A stretch of DNA of 64,000 bases from Primula veris (Eukaryota; Streptophyta; Magnoliopsida; Ericales; Primulaceae): positions 2,797,501 to 2,861,500 of the forward strand of contig OY821741.1 in assembly GCA_963682055.1 (NCBI GenBank), in the 5' to 3' direction. The notes under the pieces are model-generated. The model searched no databases. It was not told the origin of the DNA and saw nothing but the letters and a program-made list of their open reading frames with translations. Shown here piece after piece: positions 8,851 to 21,164 of this stretch. Made by a program: the position numbers and the translations under genes. Position 1 is the first letter of the stretch, and each line of letters starts with the position of its first letter.

Positions 8851-10440
8851 GGAGATCGAAGTACGGATTATAGATTCAATAAACCTTGAGGTTTATCAGG
8901 ATTTTTATTAGGATTTTGCTATATCGACCTTCACCAACATACCGTGCGTAAGGTATCCGGATATAATTTTTTTTTAACTGTACAACTTTTACATGTTAAC
9001 GGTTGATAAAAATATATTGCTATGAAACACGGCTGTAAATTGCATGTTCTGTACTACTTATACTCATATAAATAACATAGCTACTGTGATACGTTTGCAT
9101 ATATAACATAGCTACTGTGGTACTAAGTTACTTGTACTAAGTTACTTGTTGCTTGATTGATTGAATTGTTTACTGGTGGTTGAATTGTTTACTGGTGGTA
9201 CATGTATTGGTACATGTTATTGAATTGTTTATACTCTGCTGCGAATTGCATGTTTGTACTATTACTGTGATCATGCATAGTATTTGAATTAATTGATTCT
9301 GGAATGATTACATGCATAACAGTACATATGGTTGATAAGTTATAATATTTGGTAAATATACACACACATGCATATAATTTTTTTTATTAAAAGGCAAGCG
9401 AATAAAAATTGCATGTTAATTGAATAAATTGATATGTTTCCATGTAAATTTAACCTTTTGCATGTTAAAATATTTTTTACCATATATAGAATTGATTGGT
9501 AATTAAAAATATATTGCTTGCTTGCATGTTAGAACTACCATGTATAGAATTACTTATATGGCAATAAACCGTAGATAATTGATTGATATCTTATTAGTAT
9601 AATCAACATATCTTTTGATATTACCATAGATATAAATATACCATATGGCAGTTAATTGATTTGATTTGATTTGGTATGATATAATTTGTGTGATTGATAA
9701 TCCTGAATTGATTTAGTTTATCACCAAATCTACTGCATGATTAGATATATATCATGAATATATTTTATACTGCCTTGTATATATGTGGTTATCTAGAAAA
9801 GATATACCTGTTATTTATTGCCATGAATGGTAGAATTGCGAAATCATATATATTCACATTTAAGTTGGAAAAATTATGAACCTTCCCTAAATAGGCTCAC
9901 CTATTTGGATACGATGTCTAGGAAAGATATAGGCGGAAGTCGATATCCTAATGAGGTCGGGTTTTAAGTGGCATTCGTGCCCTCCACCCTCACCGTCTTT
10001 CCTGGTCGTTTTTCAAGTAGAGCTACCGAAAGGGGTTGACTAAATAATAATTTCCCCGAATGTGTTTATATAGTGATGTATGTTTCGCCGAATTGGTGTC
10101 TCTGTATCGACCTGTCGTTCGATCAATGAGAACCTATTCACATTAAAAGCAAAACTATTTTTCGAACCTGTCGTTTCGAAATAAAGTTTATGCTTGTGCA
10201 AACCATAAACATATAAACCAGTCGTTTTATATGAAAAATAATCCAGAACTCCCAACATATGTTGGATGCCATCTATGATGAGAAAATTCGTAAAACATAC
10301 TTGCGAAATGACTATTTAAACATTGATTTTAATCTGTCACCACATGTTACTCACCCTGATGTGTGAAAATGTGATGTCCAAATTTTTTTTTGGATGCCAT
10401 CTTTGATGAGTAAAACACGAGTTTGTTGTTACCTTCATGA
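8851..10440. other. Untranslated leader of the decayed copia element
   Basis: AT-rich, with stops in all frames. It has short local duplications (for example GAATTGTTTACTGGTGG twice near 9165-9200). From 10106 the conserved-loop hairpins begin. A palindrome CCAACATATGTTGG lies near 10252, and GGATGCCATCT.TGATGAG occurs twice (10264 and 10393). No gene is supported. Confidence 0.5.
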
Positions 10441-11711
10441 TGAATGCTAAGGCGTTGATTTTATTCCGCCGCCACATTTGAGACGTGATGACGTCTATGG
10501 TGAACAAATGTCTGAAATTGACATATTTGAGCAATCCTTCACCAAAATACTAGCTTGGAAATTGTATTCCATAAGCAGTATCGTGAATTTATATTCACCA
10601 TGTTCCTTTATCGCCCATTTGTTATTGGATAAGAAAATTACCCCGGTGAGTAGTTTTAATCCTATTGGGTCAATGGCGAATTGTTTGCCTGATATTAATG
10701 CTCTTCGTGTATATTTTTTTTCCACGAATCGAGAACCGTGACAAGTGTTATTTGTCTCGAACTGTCGCGATCCCGATGAATCGCCTAGCCAAGCAAGATT
10801 TTAGACAATCGTCAAAATCTAAAACCTGTGGCTCCAAGACAGTAATTGAAATGAACAATATGGCCCGTTGTCACAAAGCAAGAGATAATGCTCAATGAGG
10901 CAACTCTATGCTATAAACACAAAGGTCATGCACGGTTACTCCTTAAATAGTTCAAAACTATTATAAAGATGAAAAAACCGATGCTAATGTGGTTAAAGAT
11001 AACTGAAAGGAAACTCTTGAGACCCCCGGTTTTGTGGCTCAAATAAGTTTGATACCTTTCTTTATTGATTTTGATAAATCATTGAGCCATATTTTCGCTC
11101 ATCTGGATTATGTTTTTCCATTTGGATTATTATTTTTCCATTTGGACATACTTTTGGATTATGGTTTGCCTGTTTATGAAATTTCTCGAAATAATTTAAA
11201 GTGTTTTGAGCAAATTCCTTTGACAAATGTGACCAAACTTTAAATTATGAAATTTTAGGCAATACTTGTGGTGTAGTTGGTTTTTTTAGAAATAGTGGGT
11301 AACAGTGTACCACATAATTTCACCAACTATTTGCCTAAAAGAGTACTCAGTGACAACGATTCTGGACCTGTCGTTCCAAATCGAAATCTTTGGTAAAACC
11401 AAATTGATTTGTCAAGTATGAGGTCTTATACTCATGTAGGTCCTGCCGTACCTTGTTGAGTTATAAAATATTCGAGAAAACCAGTGTTATCTGGTAATAG
11501 CTCATGAAATAATTAAATTTCTTTACATAGCCTCCATTCAATACGATCAAAAACGTATTTTAGAGGAGTTGAAATGTCTTTCAAGTGGTTGCTACCACAT
11601 TTTTAAAGTATTTAAAGTTACCTTATCATTTCGCCTGTCGTCGAAATGATAAATGATTTAGATGCTAAGACATGATTGTCTGTACTATCATTCGCCTGTC
11701 GTCGATTGATA
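10106..11711 (+). repeat. Dispersed hairpins with loop CCTGTCGT
   Basis: Seven hairpins share an 8-nt loop but have different arms: ATCGA/TCGAT (10106), TTTCGAA/TTCGAAA (10160), CATATAAA/TTTATATG (10210, loop CCAGTCGT), TGGA/TCCA (11363), AGGT/ACCT (11438, loop CCTGCCGT), an 11-bp perfect pair TTATCATTTCG and its complement (11623-11652), and TATCATTCG/CGATTGATA with one mismatch (11686-11711). They lie in the leader, gag-side and pre-integrase parts of the same decayed copia element. Confidence 0.8.
10440..10960 (+). pseudogene. Copia gag remnant
   Basis: Around 10528-10640 the frame QSFTKILAWKLYSISSIV.. resembles the copia gag helix region (EK-F-TF-A-N--L-QQYRE----YSEL). An RQSSKSKTCGSK-like basic stretch follows near 10800. 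Many frame breaks are present, and the zinc knuckle could not be read with confidence. Confidence 0.45.
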
Positions 11712-11724
11712 AGAGCATTTAGAT

Positions 11725-12420
11725 ATTGTGGCATTGACCGGATGAGATATTCCCGGGTCAAAAGACGATGCTTGATTTATAATCGCATCGCATTTGGATT
11801 TTATCTGAGAATATATTTCGCGATTAATCCGAAATTCATGCCATTAATGCTCACTTTGAAAGACCAGTATGTGTAAAGATCACGAAATGAACTCGTAGAA
11901 TTCTTGTAAAGAATTGAAGGAGTTATTATGGGCTTATCCAACCATAAGACGGACCATAAATATAAATGGTTATGGTTGATGCATCGACAATAGGTCACAT
12001 GATTATTGTTGTCCACAGAAATGCAGTATTTTCCAAACTTTTAGCCCTATCATTAAGTTGATGGCCCATGATCCGGATTATCCTGAAAAGTCTAGCCGAC
12101 TTGATAATTCCGAAGAGTAATAATCGAAATTTCGATTTGAATTACTTGAGTTTGGAAATTGAAATTGAACATCCTGTCGATTATGTTCAGACCCAAATGG
12201 ACTCACGGAAAGTTTGATGATGCGACTGCAAATGATTGCACGCATTTCTTGGTCTTGCGCACCAAGATTTATATTTCCGTGTGGGGTTATGCTATTTTGC
12301 TGCATTGGTCCGTTATGAGGCCCATAGACACTCAAACACCATATGCGTACCAGCTGGTTACTGGTTATGAGCCAGAAGTCTCATATTAACGCGTGTTTGG
12401 AGTGATTAATTAATATTTTG
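11725..12420 (+). pseudogene. Copia integrase remnant
   Basis: The zinc-binding start LWHDRMRY..... can be read at 11727, like the copia LWHDRLGHPG motif. Further on, IEIEHPVDYVQTQ (12160-12195) matches the copia segment before the catalytic glutamate. MRPIDTQTPYAYQLVTGYEP (12316-12375) matches the C-terminal core. Internal deletions and stops show it is dead. Confidence 0.7.
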
Positions 12421-13190
12421 ATTGAGCCGCTATAGCATTCAAAATATGGACCTCTGAAGGGGACATAAGTCGATTATGAATCCCCTGCCTATCATTTGAT
12501 AGAGTAACCTTGGCAAGCGATCTCTTTACCACATGATATGCACAAGTGACATCGCTAAGACTGTTCTCCCTGTCGTTAGGGGGAGATTTGCACGTTACCG
12601 TTGATAAGGAACGACGTGAAGTAACGTGGCATAACCCACTCAGTCTTAGCTTGATCCCAAAACTGCACTTAGTGATAAGTAAGTGCATAGACTCCCTCAA
12701 GTCTAACTAAATGCCAAACGCATTTAATGACTTTATGAGATGTCATGAGATCATTTATACCTGCTGCAAAATGCTTGCAAGGATAGACGTCCTTGTCGGA
12801 CGCCGTGTTCCAGCCGTAACACGTTGCTTTGGCCGAACCCGCCAAGCAAAGGACGCTGTCGTCGGCCGTCAGTCTGTCGTCCTTCCCAAGATATGAGGAA
12901 GTTGACCGGTTCTTAATTCGTTCAACCCCAGAGGTGGTGAACTGAAACTCGTTTGTCGCACGAGATTATAAAGGATCAAGGAGATGTGTGATTTCCTCCT
13001 CATCCTAAGAATCTCGAAATATCTGTCGATCATGATATCTTAGACGATATTGAAGCGAAACGAGACTGTTATTGATTACTTGTTCATATATTCGGTGCCG
13101 ACTGATAATATGAACAAATTATGACAGAGAACCATGTACCGTTGCCTGAAGTCAACGTAGAATAGACTGTACTAATGGAAACTTGCAATC
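12421..13190 (+). pseudogene. Copia integrase-RT linker remnant
   Basis: Pieces such as YGPLKG (12446), YESP (12476) and PAAK....RIDV (12762-12790) follow the order seen in copia polyproteins between the integrase and the reverse transcriptase. There are no open frames. Confidence 0.5.
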
Positions 13191-13745
13191 CAAGTAGACT
13201 CCTTAGCGAAAGTGTGTTCGGACCTGTAGTTCCAACACCACCAATGTTAAACGAGTTCGTTTATTTGGTTATTCGTAAGGAAGAGTGATGAGAATAATGA
13301 GATTGTAGAATGCTCGCCTAGTAGCGCAAGGCTTCTCTCACACCTTGGAATTGATTACGAGATGGTTAATTTTCTCGTAATGGACATTATAACAGTCCCC
13401 TACTTTACCAGTTTAGTAGTTTCCGAAAAACTGAGTATGCAGCCATGAATGTGGTCACGGTTTTATCTCTATGGGGATTTAGACAAAGAGATATAGATGA
13501 AGGTCCCTGTGTGACTTCATGTGCTTAAATCAAGTAGTTTCTGACCACGGAACACGATCTCAATTGACTGAGACGTTCACTATATGGATTAATATAATCC
13601 GAGCGGATGTGGTATACTGCCTAAGTGAGTACTTGATTAGCTTGGGATACTTGAACAAGTATTATGCCCTTGCGTGTTTTATTACGCGATCCATTTTTGG
13701 ATTTGCCTTCGAGATGAAGGATATTGGGAAGACACGGTAGTGACT
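13191..13745 (+). pseudogene. Copia reverse transcriptase remnant
   Basis: Reads SVFGPVVPTPP at about 13211, RLVAQGFS at 13316 and LSMQPMNVVTVLSLWGF near 13430. These correspond to the N-terminal RT segments VFGP-V-TP, RLVAQGFSQ and L-MDVVTAYLYG of plant copia elements. The YVDD part is not present; the remnant ends before it. Confidence 0.75.
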
Positions 13746-14073
13746 CAACCTGATGATTGAGTCCCGTAAATATTGAATCTAAGTCCATGATTCAGACTAC
13801 ACCCAGAAGGTGTTATGACGTTTTAGTCATCATGACGCTAAGTCGTCAGATTCTCCCATGATCGTTCGATCACTAGACATTGATATAGACCCAGTCCGTC
13901 CCTGATGAGACGATGAAGACGATGAGACTATTTCTTAATATCCCTTCTATTTCTTTTCTATTTCTTAAGTTTCCTTTCTATTTCTTAATATCCATATAAA
14001 GTCAAACTAATATTCATCAGCAAATTTCCTTACTTTTACTGATACCTTTTAGGAAATTTCTATGTCTGTATCT
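13746..14073. other. Junction DNA with a pyrimidine-rich stretch
   Basis: The decayed copia DNA runs out near 13930. It is followed by a TTTCTATTTCTTAA-type imperfect repeat (13925-13995) and unique AT-rich DNA. No gene is seen. Confidence 0.5.
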
Positions 14074-14640
14074 CATTTTTAATTAGTTAATTGGGTACCC
14101 TTTAGTTAACAAGTTTCTAATATGCAATATCTCATCATTTTACTTTGTTGCTAATTAATTAAATGTCTCATTAATCATATTTCGTCACTTGGAGTTCATA
14201 TGAAATTAGTTAACAAAATGTGAATAAAGAGTACCTTAGAATAAAGAATACTTTAAAATATTTAAAATTAGTTAATTGTGTTAAAATATATGATGGAATT
14301 GTTAAAATTAGTTAATTGAAAATGAAATTCTAAATTTACATTAAGGACTAGTGTGTTGGGAGTCTGGTTGAATCTATCTGGCTCATTAGCATTTTCCATT
14401 TTCAATTAGTTAATTGTGTACCCTTTAGTTAACAAGTCTCTAATATGCAATATCTCATCATTTTACTTTGTTGCTAATTAAATGTCTCATTGATCATATT
14501 TCGTCAATTGGAGTACTTCATATGAAATTAGTTAACAAAATGTGAATAAAGAGTACCTTAGAATAAAGAATAGAATATTGAGCCAAGAATTTGCTTTTGG
14601 TGTTACTTTTGGTGTTTTGATGATTTAATAATACTAATAG
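14074..14640. repeat. Internal direct duplication (about 320 bp period) in the array flank
   Basis: The block with AATTAGTTAATTG.GTACCC, GTTAACAAG, AAATGTCTCATT and AGAGTACCTTAGAATAAAG occurs at about 14080-14260 and again at about 14400-14575. Units 2 and 3 keep only one copy of it. Confidence 0.75.
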
Positions 14641-15924
14641 TTTAGTGTATGCTGATTCATGTAGTGAGACTTCTTTATCAAAATTAAGTCACAACTTTTT
14701 TTACCATAAACGTATGAATTATGTGAGAACAAAACACAATTCCTAATCATGTGAATACGCACATAGACATTTTATAAATTTCTCTCTCAGCCGTTCGACT
14801 CTCTCACCGAGGAAGACAAACACGACAACCCTGACAAAATTGATCAAGATCACCAGATCCCACTGTAAAAAGAAAAACACCATTGCCTCTGTCGTTAGCT
14901 CCCAACCCCGTAAAATATATATATTGTTATACTAAGTATAATTTTGCTTTGTAAGTATATTTAAGCAAGTCAAAATTAATATTTATGGGTGGTTATTTGT
15001 GATAGCAATGTTCTTATATAGTGAAATATAGTATTTTGAATCTTTTAAAAGTACTAGTAAACAACAATTATGACGACATAAATGACTCACTTCCATGGAC
15101 GAATCCAGGAATGGCTTATGCGGGTGCTAAAATTCTTATTAACCAATAAATTAAGTGAAATAAAATAATAAGAGGTGCTAAATCATCGTCTTTAACATAC
15201 TTTAATGAAAATTTAAAAAATTAATTTTTTTTTTAAATTATGTGAATGCAATCGTCCCGATGGATTGCACTTAGTTCCGTGTACACTTGGCAATGAAAAG
15301 TATTGAACTCATTGAAACCAGTCACACTGGTTTGTTAGTGCTTTGTTAGAGTTAGTTCCGATGTATGATTATTGATCTAATTAACTAGGATCAATGACTA
15401 ATATATATAAAGCATACACAACTTATGTGAGAACAAATCTAATTTTCAACTAATTATATCAAATTCAGCTTTAATTAACCTCGTTTCCTCGATCAGTAGT
15501 GGTTTTTGCTAAACTTGAATTAACATTATATCATTGTAAATTGATAAGTTTTCTAATGAAGATACACTTATCACTGCAAAATCAATAAACGTATGTAATT
15601 ATAATTGGCCATGGCCGTGGTATGCCTAAATGAACATATATCTGTTTTCCGATCAGAGTATACTATAAGTGTTGGTCCATCGGTACATATAACCGATACG
15701 ACTAGTAATTTGTTTAAGTTAAGAAGGACCGATCCGCTAAATTTTTAGATAACAACTAAAATAGAAGACATCATCTTAAAAAAAATAAAGCTCAACAAAC
15801 AAGTGAATTAATAAACTTTCATGCCAACAATAAGCACAACAAGAGGGACTGCTTTACTTATACTGACTCTGATTTATTTATTTTAATACATAATTGGTCA
15901 TACATATATTACACGTATAATGAC

Positions 15925-16905
15925 AAATCATAAAAAATCATTAAAAAATGAAAAAAATTCACAAAATTATATAAAAAAAATCACAAAAATCACAAAAAAA
16001 AATAGTTTTATTGAATTTTATGCACTTTCGACTGAACCAGATACACTTTCGACTGAACCAGATGCACTTTTAGCTGAACTATATGCACTTTCAGCTGAAC
16101 CAGATGCACTTTTAGTTGAAGTAGATGCATGTTTTACAGAACGATATGCACTTTTATTGAACTAGATGCACTTTTGTCTGAACCATATGCACTTTCAGCT
16201 GAACCAGATACACTTTTAGTTGAATCATTTGCAATTTCAGCTGAACCATATGCACTTTCAGTTGTACCAGATGCACTTTTAGTTGAATCAGATGCATTTT
16301 TAACAGAACTATATGCACTTTCGACTGTACTATATTCATTTTCGACTACACTATATGCATTTTTGACTTAACTATATGTACTTTTCACTAAATTAGATAC
16401 ACTTTAAACTGAACCAGATGTACTTTCAGCTGAATCAGATGCACTTTTAGCTGAACTATATGCATACTCACTTTTATTGAACTATGTTTACTTTCGACTG
16501 AATTATATGCACTTTCAACGGAACTAGATGTACTTTCAGCTGAATTGAATGCAATTTCGACTCAAATTTATGCATTTTTGACTAACTATATACACTTTCG
16601 ACTGAACTATATGCACTTTTATTGAACTATATACGTTTTTGACTGAATTATATGTATTTTTGACTGAACTAGATGCACTTTCAGCTCATTTAAATTAAAA
16701 AAAAAGCACATTTATCATGGAAAAACCATTTTTTTGTATAAAAAAAATCACTTTTCGATATAAAAAGTGTTATATTGACAAAAAAAATATATATATATAT
16801 TTTTTGTAATTTTTTAAAAAGTTTATGATTTTTTCATTTTTTTATAATTTTTTTTTTGTGATTTTTTTCATTTTTTTATAATTTTTTAAATTTTTTCCAT
16901 TTCAA
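15925..16905. repeat. 21-bp minisatellite in an inverted-repeat AT-rich frame (unit 1)
   Basis: A degenerate 21-bp unit near TATGCACTTTCAGCTGAACCA repeats about 30 times at 16018-16690. On the left, 15925-16017 is A-rich with AAAATGAAAAAAATTCACAAA. On the right, 16800-16905 carries its near complement (TTTTGTGATTTTTTTCATTTT). The whole is thus a fold-back structure around a minisatellite. Because 21 is a multiple of three, long repetitive ORFs appear on both strands; they are not taken as genes. Confidence 0.8.
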
Positions 16906-17100
16906 ACTTCACAATTTAAAATAGTGGTTGTTATAATAAAAAAGAGGCATTATAATAAAAACTTCACAACAAGCCCACATTATAACGTTGGTCTGGTTTT
17001 ACAACAAAAATATATTTCTCATCAAAAAGAGGCATTATTATAATCAACTTGAACATACAAATAACAATACGACAAAGGCAGGTAGATCAAATATGGAGAT

Positions 17101-19084
17101 TTAGTCATCACTATGAACAAGTAATATATTGAAAGACTCCTTTCCTAGTTTTTTTGAGCTCGAGATGTGAGTCTGGAGGTTATCGTCGCAAGCTATCAAA
17201 ATAAATTCATCTTGTGGATTTGGATAGTGCACAGTATAAGATTTCTTCACCGCTTTGCCACTTGCTGATGAAGTTCATCGATTCCTGAGGACTCATAGAG
17301 CTTGAATTCTATGTATTTTTTATCTCCGTAATTGGCCTTTACCGTCACTGGGTTACGCCTCTGTCTAGGCCATTTTTTTATATCCGTACTGCCTACAGTA
17401 GCGCTTAAGTGTAGATCTAGAAACTACAAAACGTAACCAAACAAATTATGTAAAGAATAAAATTAAAAAAGGCCCCTTTTAGAAGGACTTTTCGAAGTTA
17501 ATGAACTTGATAAAGGATGGAAAAGTTCATGAATCATGAGCATACCACCAATTGCAATTGCAGCCTCGTTGAGTGGTTTCCCAAATTGTTTCTCTAAATC
17601 TAGTTTGGAAATTGCTAATCTACCATTTCCATGAGTCGATTGCAGTAAATCAACATAATTTGTGTCCATCTCGGCTTCGTTAGTTCTGGGGTTCTCCAAG
17701 CAGATTTCATTAGGTACTATTAAAGTTGTGCCCGTAAATGTATCAATATTTTCTTCAGGTTTTGTCTCAGGAGCCAAGTGTTCTTTTTCCAAAATAGCTT
17801 GTGGAAACGTTGATGAGTTAACGAGGCATTCTTTAAAACTATGGTAACAGATTTGCAGATTTAGATCATCACCGAAGATGTCATGGTTTTTCGAAGACAT
17901 TTCCATTATATAGGAACAATGTTGTTCACAAATATTTCCGCTTTCTGTTGCGGAGATGATAATGGGTTGGTTCTCAGTGGTGAGGAAAACTTTGGAATCA
18001 ATTTCAACGGCTTTCCATAATTGAATCAAGCACGAGTGCGGGATTAAGTCTTTATTAGACAAGTTTGTTATGTTTTTTATGATGCTCCCCCAATCTGTAT
18101 GTTGGCTCATAACCATTAATCATCTACATATAGAATTTAAGGCACAACAGGAAGAGAAAAGTGGAAAACCTAATGATTAAACCCAAATTTGTGAATCGAC
18201 CTGAAATTGCTTCTTCTTTTTTTTAACAAAATTTTGTATTGTTTTAATTTACTGCAGATTTTCAGTTAGAATCATATTGTCCCCGAAGCTTCGATGAGCC
18301 TCTATCTGTTACTAATCCACACAATCAATTAAGCCAGTTTTCTAAACTTCATACTAGGTGCTCAGTAATCAGAGTACCATAAAATGAGCAAGCACTAAAC
18401 TTGTTCACATATATGTCTATGTATATAATTGATTCTTATTATTTGGCTAATGAGCTGCAGCTGAAGTACTGTAGTATGCAAACTTAAACTAAAATATGAA
18501 GTAGAAAAATAAGCTATTTTGAACTTTTTTTCAAGACGAAATTACCAAGTTACTCCCCAGATGACCTTAATCTAACAATCTATCTATGCCTTCCGATTTG
18601 CACGGGAATAAAGCTAAGACCTTCATAGATAAGAATGATGTACTTTGATGGAAGAATTTAATACTATCACCAGTTGTAGTTATTTCCTAATACATTCATT
18701 CAAAAGAAAATTGATCACACTGATTCAAAGAAAGGGAAAAAGATAAAGACACGGAGGCGAAGAAGAGATTTTAGGATCACCTTGGTCGTGTTGTTCATGA
18801 CCGGAGGTCCAAAAAATACGGCCCACGAAATGCCCATCTCGCTGAATATCAAGATATTGCAGATTCCTTTTCTTAACATATTCTCGAAAACTCTCGGGAA
18901 AATGATCTTCATACTTATCATCATAAAGAATATACCAATTTTCATCAATGGGACTCCAAATATCAGCAATACCTGGAGAAAATGCCTCGGGAATTGTCAA
19001 ACATTCAGGTAAAAAATCTTCAAGATCATTGTTAAGATCTCCAAAAAAACTATCACCATTAACTTTAAAAAATGCATTCATCAT
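17101..19084 (-). pseudogene. NLP-A, NIN-like protein gene with broken RWP-RK (unit 1)
   Basis: Three exons are read on the minus strand: 18781-19084 (101 codons, phase 1), 17546-18094 and 17101-17423. Exon 1 starts MMNAFFKVNGDS and is acidic. Exon 2 has a short GAF-like piece (LIQLWKAVEID, then VFLTTENQPIIIS) and the first half of an RWP-RK domain (LAISKLDLEKQFGKPLNEAA). Exon 3 continues with STLKRYCRRYGYKK, but an A7 run (T7 at 17373-17379) then shifts the frame, so the WPRQRR signature is out of frame and a stop follows. The PB1 part after it has one base missing relative to units 2 and 3. Family NLPs are nuclear, nitrate-responsive transcription factors; this copy looks inactive. Confidence 0.75.
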
Positions 19085-21164
19085 CCTTGCTTAAACAAGA
19101 AATTTTATAAATTGTAAAGGAAAAATTCGGAGCTGATTTTCAAAAACTAGAGAGTTTAAACAAATCAAAGGGCTCAGCACAAAAGCAACTTCAATGGTGT
19201 TTGGGGTTTAAAAGGATCAGAAATGAGTGGATATAGAATAATAGAGGTAAGAAAAGGACATGTTGTTGACTTTTTGAACCGTTTACTAGTTCTCTTGAAC
19301 CCTTTTTGAACCTTTTAGTTTTTTTCTTTAAGTTATGGGCCTTATTCTTTGGAAAATGCTGTGAAATTGTTAAATTGGAGCTGGTCCAATTTGTGATCTA
19401 TTTAATATGAGCCATTCTACTTATATATTATCATTTCTTTCAGGACATTTACCGTATGTGCTTTCTGTAACACTTTTTTTTTCTTTTTTTGAAAAGTTTG
19501 TAACGCTTCTCTTGCAAAGAGAAATTATATATAACCATACATTTTTCACTTGCAAAGAGAAATTACAACTAACACACAAGTTACTAGTTAAACGGATCAT
19601 ATTTGCAGAAGCCAGGAAGCCAATAATACCTCCATTCCCGTACAGGATAAAGAAAAGCAACCTCGAAAACATAGAGAAATGAAACTAATGTTGGTCAATT
19701 GCAATAAGATATAGAGGAAAAGCAGTATTGACCAGTGTAATGAAAACTAGGAGATTTCAATAATTTTCGCTGATGGGAAAAAAATATTCTTAAAAGAATA
19801 TTTTGCTCCTGAATATTAACTGTTGTTTTGCTCCTGCCTGATATTAGGGCTGAGGCTAAAGAGCTTCTTCTACAATTTCGTGACAGTAAATTACGATAAT
19901 TTATACTGTATAATTTACCACCATTAAGATGTTGCCTCTGAAACTCTTAAATTAAAAGTATCCCAGTATAGTGATTAGTGTATTACAAAAGTGACGCGTT
20001 TTTTTTTAAAGTAATCTGGTTTTAAATTTTAATCAGTCCCTGTGTCTTAAGTGATTGTTTCTTAAGTTCTTAACGTACTCTTAAACTCAAGCATTAGATG
20101 CAAATCCAAAAAAACATATTATGAACAATTTATCTGACAAATAGATATAGCCAACAATCCGAGATCCTTTAGATAAAATATCAGAATCTTACCTCAATCC
20201 AAGTTAACATAATCACCAGGTCATGCCCGACTTTGATATTGATGAACTGCTAAATATATTACATTTAGTAAACACACAACTACACACAGGAAAGTTAATG
20301 TTTAGATTCTGGACTAATCAGAGAAAACTCGATTTTTGTGTAATTTTTTAGTCATTGGTATATATCGATATAGCATCTTCGACATATATCCTTGATCAGT
20401 TTCTTGTGCCATGGGTACTCTTTATTACTTTATTCATTTGTATTATTTCCAAATTCTAAACATTGTTTAAAACCAATTTAGAATTCTTATAAATGCCTTT
20501 TAACACCAAGACAGCTGCTTTAAGTTGTGGTGTTTCATGTTAGGGATTGAGTTGTGTCAAAACAAAGTCACTAAAACATCTATCTGGTTCAGTATAATAT
20601 GATCACTGGTTTTCTTAGAGAACCTTGCAAGTCAAGGTTTGTGGTTTTAGAAATTTATGTTGCTAAGGCTTTTGCTTATACACATGTACACGAGGATTAG
20701 TTGATCTTAAGTTGAAATTTTGGTATAAACTCATTATGATCCTTGTAGCAATTTACTTGATGATGTTATAATGAGTATATCTCATGATTTTAGCAATCTA
20801 GATTATCATAGTGGCAGAACGAGGATTTGATTATGGATGAAGCGGAATTACTTGTTTATGATTTTTTTTTTGAAATTATATTGGGGCTGAAATTCTATAT
20901 ATAACAGTCAATTTTTCAGTAAAATACATGGAAAAAGTTCGGATTTTTCTCATCATGGGTTCTTATGGTACCTAGCTAGTTCTTCCTCTTGGGCTATTAA
21001 ACTTAGAATGGTTACTTTCAAAAAAATAAAAAATAAGAATGGTTCATTAAAAGTGTTTTCCGTTTTCGTAAAGAATTCTAGCTTTACATGATATTATAAA
21101 TTTGGCGAGCTTATATGTAAATGTTTGTCTAAGTAAGAAGTTTTTTGTAATTACGGAAATGCAG
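19085..21164. other. Intergenic DNA between NLP-A and the PB1 remnant (unit 1)
   Basis: No supported gene. It is AT-rich. A near-palindrome, AAATATTCTT-AA-AAGAATATTT, lies near 19787. Small overlapping ORFs at 19407-19682 read hydrophobic or basic low-complexity peptides and are not supported. Confidence 0.6.

Larger units (their letters stand above)
7545..13930 (+). mobile_element. Decayed Ty1/copia retrotransposon, permuted around one LTR
   Basis: Read on the plus strand the order is: RNase H C-terminal end, 3'UTR, PPT, LTR, PBS, leader, gag, integrase, reverse transcriptase. The RNase H part therefore lies upstream of the LTR and the rest of pol lies downstream. Every coding part has many stops and frame changes. 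Such an order arises when two copies share one LTR, for example after unequal recombination, and the outer parts are lost. The ends are approximate. The copia assignment rests on recognisable RNase H, integrase and RT motifs. Confidence 0.8.

Noticed and set aside
12165..12186. GAACAT....ATGTTC hairpin with CCTGTCG in its loop
   Set aside because: The loop is ten bases, not eight, and the stretch codes for the ordinary integrase segment EHPVDYV. It was not counted in the hairpin series.
12565..12590. CCTGTCGT next to GGGGGAG near 12570
   Set aside because: The bases beside the octamer do not pair, so it is not a member of the hairpin series.
16018..16371. ORFs with EPDALSAE-type repeats
   Set aside because: They follow automatically from a 21-bp repeat without stops. 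No start context or family supports a gene, although the heptad pattern is noted as a finding.
15925..16905. A CRISPR-like array of short regular repeats
   Set aside because: The repeats are contiguous and degenerate with no unique spacers, and the DNA is a plant nuclear sequence.
19407..19682. Overlapping ORFs on both strands, kept in all three units
   Set aside because: They are kept because the whole unit is duplicated. There is no domain, promoter or splice evidence.
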